64,000 nucleotides of DNA from Heliocidaris erythrogramma (Eukaryota; Echinodermata; Echinoidea; Camarodonta; Echinometridae): positions 62,939,024 to 63,003,023 of the forward strand of contig CM046853.1 of NCBI GenBank assembly GCA_025617745.1. Direction: 5' to 3'. The translations under genes and the position numbers were made by a program. The stretch's first letter is position 1. Each line of letters starts with the position of its first letter. The notes beneath the pieces are model-generated. The model was not told where the DNA came from. It saw nothing but the letters and a program-made list of their open reading frames with translations, and made no database searches. Shown here one piece after another: positions 1-13,000 of the stretch.

Positions 1-2159
1 TTTGCATACATTATAAACACACACACACACACACACGCATACATTATAAACTAACCTTGCTACCTTTTTAAGGCAATGCCTAGTAATAGCGATAATTATT
101 ATAACAGGGGGCTCTAGTCCTTAAAAAAAATGACAATTTACTGTTTTCTAAACTCTCCACCAAAATCTTGCGTTTTTGTAAAGATCAATGAATGCTAACT
201 GAAATTCAGAATTAAAATTGTTTCCCATTTTTCAATTTTCATTCCCTGAATTACATGTAGGGTCTGTATGTCACTAAATAATTTGACAGATGCCTGTATG
301 TAATTGGCTTACTTAAAAAAGTGCTACTCTATGATATGAAGTGGCTGTCAGACACAATTATAAATTGATTATTATTCAATGCATGATAAATTGACAGGAA
401 TGAGCATACAATATTGAATAGGCTATCACAAATGATTTTGACCTCGGACAGTACTGCATCCTTTTTTCATGAAGATAGTGTAACAAAAAATTATTCTAGA
501 TGCTATGTTTTTGTCAGTTGTATATATGCTTGATATGTATGTACATCCGTCCGAATCGCAATTGTACATAATGTTATGTTCATAAAACGTTTGGAATTAA
601 ATTGTAGTATATTTGTACAAAATAGATATGGAATACGAATTAAAGAATACTATTAAAAAAGTTAAATTTTCCTTCCCATTGAAATGTCTTGATTGTACCT
701 TTATGTATTATGCAAGTGGAATAACCTAGGAATGGATTTGTACATAATGGGAGAGGAAAAAAAGAAGGGAATGTATGAAATTAAGTACCATAGACAGCGA
801 CTGGTGCTGAAGCAAGTGACTCACAAAGCATTTACACTGGAGGAAATTTATATGAAATTTGTAGAAAGAATCATTGTGTAGGGAAAGGGACTTATGCACA
901 CATGAATGATATGCAAATGAACATCATATAAAGAAATTAGTTTTAGGGAAGTCGGTTTACATCAAGAGGAAGAGAGAGAGAGAGGGATGAACCAAGCAAG
1001 AGAAAAAGGGAGAGAGGGAAAAAAGTTGAAAGTGAAGAGAGGAGGGAGAGCTGTATGAATTTCATTTAAAAAAACCTGATACTAACCCATAATACTCTTT
1101 AAGAACAATGACTGCCCAAGCAATAGTAACTTGACTGTCTGAACAATTGAACTCTCACCCTTATTTTCCCTGCAGATCCCATTTCTCATTTCTATTGTTG
1201 AAATAATGCAATTGTGATTTACCGGTATTCCTATTGTGTGTATTATACTGATGGTGGTAAATCCACTCGTGTAACTACTTATTAATGTACCTTAACTTTT
1301 GTATGTTTTCTTTCAAGCTTGGTGGAATTAGTTTCCAGAGGAATAGTACAGAGAAGTCATTATGCAGGTACTGACAAATGAGATAAAATGTCACAAATAA
1401 ATCCGTTCACAGACATCAGATTCAAAGCAGTTATACTGCACTTTTGGCAATTTAATACTGAACATCTGTACAACACGTAATGAAGTATTATTATGTGCTT
1501 TCTAAATACCGGCTAATGCTAAAGCAAAGACACTGTACAAATAACAACGAAACACAGAATACAATAAGTACATCAAATGGACTTCAAAACAGAAGGCAGC
1601 AGTTTCCGTCTCTGAGGGAAAGCGAAATCATCTTTTGAGAGCCAGAAGGTTCTTAGTAATAGAAGTACATGAATTAAAGCCATTCTGCCTCTCAACAAAC
1701 ATAATGTTAAGAGATTAATTTCTGAACAGAACTTAATGTCTCAAATAGCATCTGCTGAGAGCCAGAAGAATTATAAATATGGTAGAAAGTTGAGTTCTGG
1801 GAAAGTATAAAAATAATTTGTGAGCCTTCTCAATCCTTCTAGGTCACTTTGGAAGACCATCATGGTAGATATTTCCCCTGAAAAGGATTGCTCTTCAGAT
1901 GCCCTCGTATTCGAAATGTGATGAGAAATGGCTGATATGTTTGGGCCGAACGTTCAAGCCACATGTCTGTGCAGTCTAATATACCCATTTCTGTGTGCAT
2001 TGCATGCTTTTCAGAGGGTTTGGGTCAATTTCTTATCATTCTGAATATTCCAAACCTCACAGTATACACCAATTCTTCCATAGACGTGATCAACCTTCCC
2101 CAGTTCCTTTTAGACAGTTTTTCACCACATAATCGTATGACCAGAACTTATCTTTATCT
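1..2159. other. Gene-free stretch
   Basis: AT-rich. A purine-rich GA tract lies at 967-1060. GAGCCAGAAG recurs near 1639 and 1759. No exon or element ends recognised. Confidence 0.6.
17..36 (+). repeat. (AC)n microsatellite
   Basis: ACACACACACACACACAC flanked by two copies of GCATACATTATAAAC. Confidence 0.85.
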
Positions 2160-2163
2160 TTAA

Positions 2164-2405
2164 CCCTACCATGCCATGGGCGGCATATCCTGCCCAAAAA
2201 TGTGAGTGTTGAACATTTTGTTTAAGCTCAGAATGGCTTGAAAATTCTTCCTCATACAGAAACCTGTGCCTCTATCATATTGTTTATTCCTAGGCAATAA
2301 ATCTTTGCCCAGTTTGCTTAAGAAAAAAAACTCATTGAAAGTTACTATTCAACTCTTGAAAGCTGATTTTTTACAATTGCTAAAATAACTGGCGGCATGA
2401 AGGGG
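2164..2405. mobile_element. MITE with TTAA target duplication
   Basis: TTAA at 2160-2163 and 2406-2409 flank imperfect ends CCCTACCATGCC and GGCATGAAGGGG. The TTAA duplication plus CCC ends suggests the piggyBac group. 242 nt, non-coding. Confidence 0.6.
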
Positions 2406-2463
2406 TTAACGTCCTCCAGCTTTCAGTAGACGTAATATCTATTTGGAGCCAGAGGAGCATTAA

Positions 2464-3270
2464 CCCTAATCCCATTGGGTTATTTGGAGGACTTGAGTCC
2501 ATTAGGGGGGGGGCCTTTTTGGCCCCCCCCCCTCAGATCTCGGCAACGAATAGACAGATTGACTTGAAAATTGGCACAGACGTAAAACATATCAAGTAGA
2601 ATAAGATTTTAAAAAAAAAAAAATGGACCTTTTTTTTTTTAAGAATTAATTTAAATTTTGAATATGCAAATTTTTGATGAATTTTTTGGGGAAAATCTGA
2701 TTTTCATCTAAAATCATGAGAAATTACAGGTTTTATTCAGGTTTTTTGTAAAACTACTTTCAAATGATGTAATTCATCCCATCCATGTTTTTTATGGTGA
2801 TAAAAATATTACTAATTTGCATTGTATTCCCGGATTTACCCACAGAAAGATATTTCTTTTGTATTTCATTGTTTTTATTCTATGTATTTTATTGTTTTTA
2901 TTGTTGTTTTTTTCTTAGAATTTATCTCTGAAGTATATGAAATAAACTAATAACAAAGAAATAATCCAAATTCTAATTCATCATATCAATTATAACAGAT
3001 CTGGAGTTTACATGCCATTGAATAATTATATGAATTACATAGAAACCTGTACAAAAATTGCTGTTTTTTGTGATGGTCAAGCAATTATAGACCTCTAAAA
3101 TCAGTTCTACATGTCCAACCGGGGTGAATTATATATCAAAATATGCGTGAGACTTGAGAGAAAAAAGTCATGAAATTTGAACGTGAAATTCCAAACGGTC
3201 TAGAAGCACGGCGAAAAAAACTACAGGAGGGGGGGGGCCAAAAAGGCCCCCCCCCCCAATGGGATTAGGG
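2464..3270. mobile_element. 807-nt non-autonomous element with TTAA duplication (piggyBac-like)
   Basis: Perfect 16-nt inverted ends CCCTAATCCCATTGGG (2464-2479) and CCCAATGGGATTAGGG (3255-3270) are flanked by TTAA (2460-2463, 3271-3274). Inside them lie mirrored G-run/GGCC/C-run blocks near 2508-2532 and 3229-3257. The interior is AT-rich with no ORF. Confidence 0.8.
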
Positions 3271-4386
3271 TTAACTCAAACTTGAACACAGAGTTAACGT
3301 CCTTCTAACTTTTAAAAGGATTAAAAAAACTGGGTTTTAAACAAGGTAATTTTTCTTTTGTAATGCATAAGCTACAGTGGATTCGAAAATCAAGTTCTCT
3401 ATGATAATCCAGTACAGTTGTAAGCAAATGAACAACATTTACACATGTACATGTACACAAATATGCCTTTCATATTATCTCAAATGAAATGCAAATATTG
3501 ATTTAACTATTTGTAATTCAACAATTTAGTTCCATATTTTTTTTATCAGTTTACAGTGATAGCAGTATCTGGTTACTGTCATAATCTCATTCGTGGCAAA
3601 ATTTCTTTTGATCTGACTACATGTACATGTATATCGGCTAAACATCGAGATACAAAACGCTTTGAATGACACTAAATATGCAGCTTTTTACCCTTAGTCT
3701 TCGTTAGAACTGGCCTACACAAATAAAGTTGCCAACACAAATTTTGATGGACTAAATACACATAGTTGCATTAAACTTGAGTATGATGAGAAAAAATACA
3801 GGTTATTGAAGAAACAAACACTTATATGTAACCTGAACAAATGGCAATTGCATTGCATACTGTCACTTTCTCATTTTAGTGTACATGTAGACGTAAGAGA
3901 AATACCATCGAAATACAAATACTTATTGAAAGAATTTCAGAAAAACACCAAGTATAACAGTATGTCGTATATTTCATTTTGTTCGTAACAATTTCATCTT
4001 TCATTTCACAAAAATGCATAAACTACAAGTAATATAACGTCTTCATCAAAATGCAAGAACTTGTCATTTGTTACACATCTGACTTGAAGTTTACACTCTA
4101 AGACCATGTTGTCATGCAGATGAATAACTGTGGCAACCATGGATTCACAAAACTTGGCAGTGCTCAAGGAATTGACCCATCTTTATCATTTTTGACAGTG
4201 TCCGCATCATTTCCAAATGAAATGTTTTTCCATAGTGCATTACTCATGTGTGAGAAAGTTTTGATTCAATTGTATTTGTAGCTTTTATGTATTTTTTAAA
4301 GGAAACTTAAAGTGGCATTAACAAAGGATGCTATAGTTAGGATACTAATAATAGAATACAAATGAGGTTTACAAAGCGACACCGAA

Positions 4387-4705
4387 TAAGCCAGTTCGGG
4401 GTTAGCGCATGGTACAAATGACCCCAAATATCCACAGATATTTTAGACATGGAGGGTCCCTTTATGTGCACTTCAGAAAAATAACTCTGGGAGTGATAGA
4501 GGTGCCTCATGAATAGCTTTTGTTTCCCCCTTTAAAAAGAATACTTCCACCTGGATATCATGGAATGCACCATTAGTGCATAATTGAATAATGATTACAT
4601 GACATTCATGAGCACATATCGAATATTAGTGTCAGTGGGTTTTAGAATTTGGTACAGATGACCTTTATCTGCTCATGCTCAGATTGCATCTCCGAAGTGG
4701 CTTAT
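4387..4705 (+). mobile_element. MITE, ATAAGCCAGTTC family, copy 1
   Basis: It begins ATAAGCCAGTTCGGGGTT and ends CTCCGAAGTGGCTTAT. Its 319 nt match the opposite-orientation copy at 31477-31797 along the whole length, including GTGCACTTCAGAAAAATAAC and TCATGAGCACATATCGAATA. It has no coding capacity. Its right end is read through by the signal-peptide frame at 4708-4889. Confidence 0.8.
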
Positions 4706-4707
4706 TC

Positions 4708-4889
4708 TCAAAGATCTTTCTCAGGTACTCAGAGGCCAAGATTTCTCTATTCTGCTGGCTACTGCCGTCGGTGGACAGGATCGTCAACGGGCCGGCGATG
4801 GCTGACCCGAGCAGAAGGGCGAGGATAGCAAGTAGAGACTGCCTACAGTACAGTAAAGTTCTGAGCTCAAATGAATTATTTGTTATCAT
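4708..4889 (-). CDS. Candidate first coding exon of a secreted peptide, disrupted or ended by a MITE
   Basis: Read from the ATG at 4889 on the minus strand: MITNNSFELRTLLYCRQ, then a strong hydrophobic core SLLAILALLLGSAIA with a cleavable end (A/GPL). A polar, probably helical propeptide NREILASEYLRKIFENKP follows. GC content is higher than in the flanks. The frame then runs straight into the end of the MITE at 4387-4705, so the last residues (LRRCNLSMSR) are transposon-coded. There is no good splice donor before the MITE. It could be the signal-peptide exon of a neuropeptide or hormone precursor, a gene broken by the insertion, or chance. No family recognised. Confidence 0.35.
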
Positions 4890-7070
4890 GGCCAACTTGC
4901 ACCCTTAAAATAACAACTAGTAGAACAAGCTCCAAAACCACTCACCAAACATTTTGTACTGAAGAGCTCATGAACAACAACATAAATTTGTAAGCTTATA
5001 AGTGTTACAAATTGCCTACAGAAAGTTTTCAAAAGGATAGATACATCTGTCGACCAACCAACACATTAAAGGGTAATCTTTACATGGGGGAGTTTTTTTT
5101 AAAAAAAGGTAACCAAACTTTGAAAAATTCCTGAAAAAATGTACAATGTTTTGGTTGATATGCATGTCCACAGTTTGATGGATAACATTTCTTTTCAAGT
5201 GTCAGTGTTCTGAACATGTCTTTTGCTCAATTGTGGCATGAGGTGGCACTACAACAAAGTATATAAATGTACAAGGCGCAGAATATACAGCAGAAAATAT
5301 ATTTACAGATGAACAATCACTTAACTGTATTTTCAATTATCTTGTGACAATCCTTCGCATGCAGTCTCTGAAATTAAGGGTACTATTTACCATTTTTGAA
5401 AGTCTGTTTGGTTAAAGTATGTGTAAATCATGTTTCAAATGTTCAAGGAATAATATGGAAAATTTCAGGCAAATCTGATATTTTGTTATTTATCTACTTG
5501 GATATCTTCCTGCCCATATGATTGTCTAATTTTGCAACATCTTATTTTTCATTTTAAATAGTTACCCTTAGGCTACAAGCATTTGTTAAAGCATTTTTTG
5601 CCAAGAATTAACAAATTAAGTGTTAACGACTTGTTATAAACAGGATAATCTGTTTTCACAACAAAAGTTAGACTTTGTTGTGTGCAAGATTCAAAAGCCT
5701 TTGTGATTGAAACTCCCAAGGGAATTGCAGAGAAAATGCAACAGAGGTGTATGGGTCTAATTTTTGGAAAGAAATCCGGAAAGATGTGTACATTTCCTGG
5801 GACGCATAACCGTGGCCCAATTCTCACTCTGTTTTCAACCGCTACCTCATTCCACCTCTGGAAAATTGGACAAAGAACTTAAAAGTAAAGAGGATGTAAA
5901 CAATTTTCGTCTGCTAAAAAGAGTTGCACATACATGGATGAAGCAAATGAGAATGGATCATTTCTAGTATTATGGGGCACCACTTGTCTAATCGTCAAGA
6001 GATACATTTGGCCCAATGCAAAGAATTTCCAAGAAAATATGATTCCTGCAATTACCGTCTGAATCATCCCAGGTAGATGCAGCAAATAAGAATTTATTCT
6101 TTATTACCTGGCAACCTTTGCCTGCTCAACAACGTCGGTCACAATTGTTCAAGACCCAAAACATCGAGATGGGTCAGAAAAGAAGTTCATTGAATGATAC
6201 GTCTTCTCTCTATCTCCCCATCACAAGGCTGAGCTCAAGACGCAGGATTTTGAACGATGTGTAGCTGCTGCTGGTTACAGAGTATGGCATGGGCAGGCCA
6301 GCGATGGTCATAACTTGGGATCCACGTCCCTAGGTTCAAAGTGAAAAAGAGAAGAACAATACCTATGAAATTTGTCAATAGAAGATGGTCTCTTTAACTC
6401 ATACCCCTTTCAGATTGCCAAAGCACTCTTCATTCCACCATTGATTCCACTGTCGTTCCGTCTTCCTTGGAAGCGCTTCACATCACTCTGCTTTCACATC
6501 AAGCAACAGATACCGCTATTTCATGGAGGCGGAATAGAGCGCGATGCTCAGAGCTGAAGTACGCCATTTGAAAGATGCATTGGTTTTTGGCCCTTCATTC
6601 CCCTTCATTTGGTGTGACTGTTCACATCAAAAACCGAAGCGTTATCAATTTCGCTTTTTGCTAGATAGCGCTTTCAAAACCACCTCTCACAGCACTCCCG
6701 CGTTGATAGCGGAATATCCGACTACTAACCTTTCACATCAAAGCGTTATCTGGCCAAAGCGCTTTTGATTCCACTATATTGGCTCAATATCAAAGGTTTA
6801 TATATTATTCTTTGAATTCAACAAGCAAGCTCTTCATTTGATTTTTTAACCATAACCTCTTATTTTGAACTTGTTGGAAATCAATCATTTAATCAATGTT
6901 TGCCACTGATGTTGTGTGTTCTTATCCTTTATGGACTGTATGCACTGTAATTTAAACTAAAGCGTAATTTCCTCTTTAAGTTAGTTGAATTGTGCACACA
7001 AAAATCTTTCAAATTATCAAAAACGATTGTTTAAGTCAATTGAACGAGAGAAAGAGAAAAAAACAGTGTC
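4890..7070. other. Stretch 3' of HMG20
   Basis: It probably includes the HMG20 3' UTR next to 7070; a minus-strand AATAAA exists only near 6100, so the end is unknown. 5680-5970 holds short overlapping frames without recognisable domains. 6400-6775 has repeated AAGCGCTT or AAAGCGTTAT and GATTCCACTAT pieces in both orientations, suggesting an old repeat. Confidence 0.45.
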
Positions 7071-10000
7071 TTACCCATGGAGATCAAGCCTATTGACAAT
7101 CTCTCTGACGTTTGAGACAAGGTTCTCATTCTGAGGTGAGTCCATAATGAGTTGATGTAGTTTGGTCATGTAGGAATCTACCGTGGTCAATGACGGGACT
7201 TCATTTGAGCCTGTGTCCACAGAAAAACAAAACATTAGATTGAAAGTGAGAACTTTTGGCCATCAGAGTGAAGCACAACCACAATGACACCTTCACAATT
7301 GGAGTGACATCTAGAATCCTACATACACTGGAGAAGTGCATTTCCATGATAAAAAGTGGTGAACTATTGAATGTAAAGCAAAGATAATTATTGCTGAACT
7401 TGCGTGATCATGAGAGAAAAATATCAATACACCTAATATTCAAAATGTAGATCTGTACTGTACTAAAAACACTGTAGCAACTTGTGATTGGAACAGCATA
7501 TCGGATATTCTTGGCAAGTCATCAAAACTATCCCTCCTGAATTCAGGATGGATCTAAAGCTTCACAATTTGATATTGTCATCTAAAATAAGCCAGTTCGT
7601 AATCAGGGGAGTGTTTCATGAAGCGTTGTGTCAGTGATTTTTACCGACAACTGTTATAAGCTACTGAAATCCTTGCATCTGATTGGCTGAGAGCAAATTA
7701 GTCGGTAAATATCACTGACAAAACACTTGATGAAACGCTCCCCAGTTCATGGTACAAATGACCCTGAATGACCCCAATTGGTACACGCACGCGCATTTGT
7801 TTTGGTGGACGCGCTACTTGTTTAACATATAAAATTATCAATATGGCACGAAAAAGAGACATGATAACGAAGCTTTTCGACCTGCACTCATCAGGTTATC
7901 ACGCAGGTATATAACAAATTATTCGAAATCAACTATATTATACTCGATGAACCCGGACGCAACCCAGACGCCGTAATTTCAGAACAATCGCAAAGCTTGG
8001 ACGAACTCCTTTTGTCTGCACAGAAGGGGTTCGTGCGATTGAATGTAGGCGGCTTCCAGAAAGTGTAAATGCGCTGCACTTCTGGCCCGGGCTTTGCGAT
8101 TGGGTTCATTGAGTATAATATAGTTGATTTTGAGTAATTTGTTATATACCTGCGTGATAACCTGATGAGTGCAGGTCGAAAAGCTTCGTTATCATGTCTC
8201 TTTTTCGTGCCATATTGAAATTTTGTAGTACCAAGAAATCATTTATATAAAATTATACTGTGCCCACCTCATGGTACGTACAAAATGACAGCTACCATAA
8301 AGGTCAATCGCACTTGGTACAAATGACCTTTATCTGCATGTGTGCAAATTGTAAAGACGAACTGGCTTATTCAGTGGACTTTTCCTGTAAGTGTGATTGT
8401 TTTAGGCATCAGTTAATCGACAATAGATTTTTCATTGGATGACCAACCTGGCAGTGGGACCCCGGCAAAGCTCGCTGTCAGGGTGGCTCTGAGCTGCTGT
8501 AGGTGGTTCTGGAGTGCCATATTGGTGTTGCGTTGCTGTACGGTCTCTGCTTCTAACTTATCAATAGCTTCCTTCATCTTATCAATGTGCTTCTGTAAGA
8601 TGGCATTCTGTTCCTCATACTCTGTTGTAGACTTTCTCAGTTGCCTCAGCTCATTCTCTCTAGCTGTTGGATATTATTGAGAAAATATTGACTTGAATCA
8701 AATCCAATGAATCCTGCGTTAGTCACGACCCGAGTACAAAAGTCTAACCTCACCATCGAGTCATAATCCGTTAAAAGCCCCATTCAAAAGCGTTGACGTA
8801 TGCTACCTCGACACCCTCCCCCCCCCCCCCCCCCAAAAAAAAAAAAGCAGCAGTAAATTTTGCAGGTAAATGATTTGCAAAAGGCTATAGTTTGGGGGTA
8901 AATAAACAGTACCAGCAAGCAACTTTGGCCCTTTTATGTACTCAGTGATCTGTGCTTTTGAAAATACATGTGACATGCTCTATGCTTATTTCATTTTACT
9001 TTGCCACAGGGTTCTTTTTTAAAAGATTTCATATCTGAATGCAGCTTTAGAAGGTGAAAAAAGAGGATATAAGCATCAAATATAAAGTTATCAGCATTCA
9101 GCGTGCGGATAATGAATAAGGTTAAAACTCAAACAGAGCGATTATGATTACCTTTGTTGTAGTTGAGAAACTCTTCTGTGAAGATCGGAATATCAAAACC
9201 TGGAATCTCTTCTCTGTTTTCATCAACAAACTGTGGGAGATGGAAGAAAAGAACGATAGAGATGAACAATAAAATTTATAAAAAACAATACACACAAGAA
9301 ACAAAGTTCAAAGGACCCTGTAACTTATCAAATCGATGACCAAATTTTAGTAATTATTCCAGATACAACAGGGCTCTCATGTTTATTTTTCCTCAAAAAG
9401 ACCCCTAAATTATATGGTTGAGATTAGCATTTTAAATATAGACCTATCGTTATGGAATTAAGTCAGAATCATAGTTTTTTACTTATTCCTCCTAACTGTA
9501 CCTTCATGCCAGAGCCATTAGTTCGAGCTTCTTTATGTTTATCACTTTTTTCAAATGACATCTTCCTTAAAATGTTATGGTGGAGACTACTATTTGAATA
9601 CAGGACTAGCAATGATATACAGATTGTATAGTAATGAAATTCAAACAATAATTATATTCTCTGTTACCGTACCTCCATAGCAGAGCCATTAGTTTGAGCT
9701 TCTTCAGCCTCCATCAGCTCATTCCTGAGCTTACGTTCCTCTTGTTTCCTGGTGAATGCCTTGAAAGCTTCTGTCTGCTGATACTGCTGAAGCTCCTTGG
9801 CGTATCGCTCTTTGTCTCGATCTGCCTCATCCAGGAATCGCTATGGCAACAGATGAAACAAGATATTTCAAATCAGAACACAAATGGATGTAACGGATGA
9901 GATGCCTTTCTTACTGTCATGAAATTTCGGTCTTATTATTTTTTCAAACCCTTAGTTTCTCAGCCAGAACATGACCTGGTTTAGAAATTGTGAACTGTAT

Positions 10001-13000
10001 ATTAAAACATCTAAATCCAAGTTGTGTTGATGGAGTTAACAGGATATGATAGATATTTGAGTGGGATGTGCCATAATTTTGAGAAAAACTGTGTTTTAAG
10101 ATGTAATTCAGGGTTTACAATTTCTTTTTCAACTGTTCTCACGAATCGTATCAATCAAATCGATCAATAGTTTAACTTAAATGACCAATTTCTGCTTCTA
10201 TAAACAATTTAAATTAGTGATATAAAAAGCTTCTCCGACCCAATAAGATATCAAAGGCCATGTTTGATTAGTGCAAATCTTGGTGCTCTAGTATAATTAT
10301 TAATCTCAACAGAACAAAAAACAGGCAACCTCAAACCATCTGCTTTCATAGCTATCACTGAATTCTACCAATCATATTAGGGGTGTGACCGCAACCACTC
10401 ACCTGCTTCTCTGCAGCAGACATCTTAGACCACTGCCCAGCCAGTAGCTTGGTGATGTCTGCAAAGCTCATGTTAGGGTTGTCCGCGCGTACCTTCTCCC
10501 TCCCCTCCTTCAGGAAGCGGACGTAACCTGTGTGGGGTGCCCTGGGAGCATTGTGATCTCGGAGGGGCTTTATTTTACGCTTTTTGCCCTTTGGCCATCC
10601 CCCTTTACCTTTCGCAGCCGCCTAAGGAGGAACAAAGTTAAATCCTTTCAAGATTATCTTGTTGAAGAGTAAGCCAAAGAAAACAAAGAATGAAATCAAT
10701 CATAAATGCTTATGAAAGACATCATCCCCAATTGTTTAACATTGAGATTTTTCTTTCATAGTTATCCAATTGTTTTCTTCAGATAGGCAGATTTTCGTCT
10801 TGAAAATCGATTTTGTTTGGCTCTGTGAGGATTTATTTTTGTCACTTGCAGAAATAAAGACTATATGGCTATAAAGCATTCAAGGTATTTTTTTCTATGA
10901 GTGAATATGGTATCATAACACTTATGGTAATATATTACCCCTCTACAGTTGAATGTAGCTACAAAATGCCAATCTCACCTCAGCATCTTTAGTTGTATCC
11001 ACAGCATCTTGGGATGGTGTATCTTGCTGCAAAATCTCAACTGTTGTGATATGAAAGTAATGTAATTTCTCTTTAAACATTCATCCCATTCACAATTTTT
11101 TTTTAGATTATCAGTTTTCTATGTAATGGTGGTACACTCAATATTGTTTGCTTGTGCAAAATAACCATAAATCTACAAATTCAAATAGAATCATGACTCG
11201 CGGTGCCAAACAAAGTCAGTACTCTTTGCATAATTCAAAATTATCACGATGTTCATGAAAATCTTAAGAGAAGGGTGGCGGTTATTTGCTAAGAAAAATC
11301 CTAAAGGGAGAGCAAAAAATTGTGTAAGACAGTAAAAAGCAAAAATATATCACCAATACCAATACCACTACTTCAGTTCCAACTTTATACCCTTTTATAA
11401 GCATGTAGTACCGAGGGAAATTTGCTTATTATCATCCATCCATACAGATCATGTATCTTACCTTGAGATATGTCTGTAATGATTTGTGGGTTACTAAGAG
11501 ACTGGTCCAGAGAAGCACTCACGTCAGGTGTATTGGACTCATTGAAGCTGCAAAGGAAATAATCACAAAATGAAATATTAATGTTACATAGTTAACATGT
11601 ATATAATCCAGTTTTGAAAAATCCTTGACAAAATTGTTATGAATAAAGTGATGCAGTCATATCGCGATTCACTTTATTGCTATTAGAAGAGATTACATCA
11701 CAGATCCTCCTGATAATGATCTGAACTCTACAAAGGCACCACCGGTGCACCAATAAATCTTTTCTCCTTTTATGCCTGGCATCCACTAGAGCGCCGACAA
11801 GATTAGGAAGGGTTGCAGAAGCAAATTATGTCATTTCGGCATTCTTTACATACCAGATGCGAAAAAGGTATGTGAATCATCGTTTCTTGGGACATTACTA
11901 CGAGTCTCTGCGTATTGACTGCATTCATACCTGGGAGTGTCCTAGGAATCAATCAGGAAGGTCGCGAAATGCCGCGCGAAATGCTGATCGTAGCAGGACA
12001 GCGCAGACACATCTAGGATCACATCGGGAGTGGTAAAATCACGGACTAGGACAATCAGGAAGATTTTCCGACAACCATTTAGATATGCGAAAAATATCAG
12101 GAAATAATGCAAGGTTATAAATTCAGCACCGACTTTGTTCTTTTTCCTCATATTCCTGCTAGCCGTCATTCGCGAAGCTGCCTGCGATTCTAGGACAACT
12201 AACTGCATCAAAAAAGTGGAACAATATTCCACTCTGCATCAGAGAAATAACCTGTCTTGCCACTTTCAAAAGATCCCTAGAACCATATCTCTTTCCCCAG
12301 TAATATAATGTTCTAATGTAATCTCTTACTTTTTTGAGTCTGTCTTTTTGCTGTTGCTGTTGTCTTTTCTTTTAAAATTTGTAATTTTGTAGTGCTATGC
12401 TACTTTCTGTTTTTAGCGCTTCTAAATATTCATTATTATTATTACCCAGGAAAATTGCCCCCATGCAATGACGATTACCCCCAAGGATGATACCCCCCCG
12501 ACATTTGATCCCCAGGACAACTACCCTCCCTCCTTGAACAACTACCCCCTGAAACCCCCAGGACAACTACCCCCCAGGAAAATTACCCCCCCCCAATGCA
12601 ATGACGATTACCCCCAAGGATGATACCCCCCCCCCCGACATTTGATCCCCATGACAACTACCCCCCCCCTCCTTGAACAACTACCCCCAGACACCCCAGC
12701 ACAACTACCCCCCCCCCCATGCAATGACAATTACCCCCAAGGATGATACCCCCCCTCCCCCCCCCCCCAGATATATGATCCCCAGGGCAACTACCCCCAG
12801 AATCGGGGGGGGGGGGGGGGGGGGTTGTTGGTCAGGGGTACTTGTCACGGGGGTAGTTGTTCGGGAGTAGTTGTCCGGGGAGTAGTTGTCCGGGGAGTAG
12901 TTGTCCTGGGGGGGTAATTGTCCTATGGGGGTAGTTGTCCTGGAGTAATTGTACGGGGTTAGTTGTCCGGATACGGCTGCCCGCACCGCGGAGGCTTTAT

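Larger units (their letters stand above)
7842..8218. mobile_element. Penelope-like element 3'-end remnant flanked by inverted arms with hammerhead cores
   Basis: Arms 7842-7952 and 8107-8218 are inverted copies (about 110 nt; both run from CAATATGGCACG through the AAGCTT core to the CTATATTATACTC block). The centre, read on the minus strand, matches the end of the Penelope ORF at 57.4 kb ([19 protein letters not shown] region). Penelope-like elements are known to insert with partial or inverted terminal copies and to carry hammerhead ribozymes. It sits within a MITE (7587-8370). Confidence 0.75.
7587..8370. mobile_element. MITE of the ATAAGCCAGTTC family, carrying two inserted elements
   Basis: Ends are ATAAGCCAGTTCG (7587) and CGAACTGGCTTAT (8370). 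Inner pieces with GGTACAAATGACC (7748 and about 8318) match the other family copies at 4387-4705 and 31477-31797. A 138-nt foldback (7606-7743) and the Penelope remnant (7842-8218) interrupt it. Confidence 0.7.

Noticed and set aside
5682..5967. Overlapping frames suggesting a coding exon
   Set aside because: Frames overlap on both strands, lack good splice sites and match no family I know.
12448..12965. CRISPR-like array
   Set aside because: Units are short, contiguous and without unique spacers, in a eukaryotic intron.
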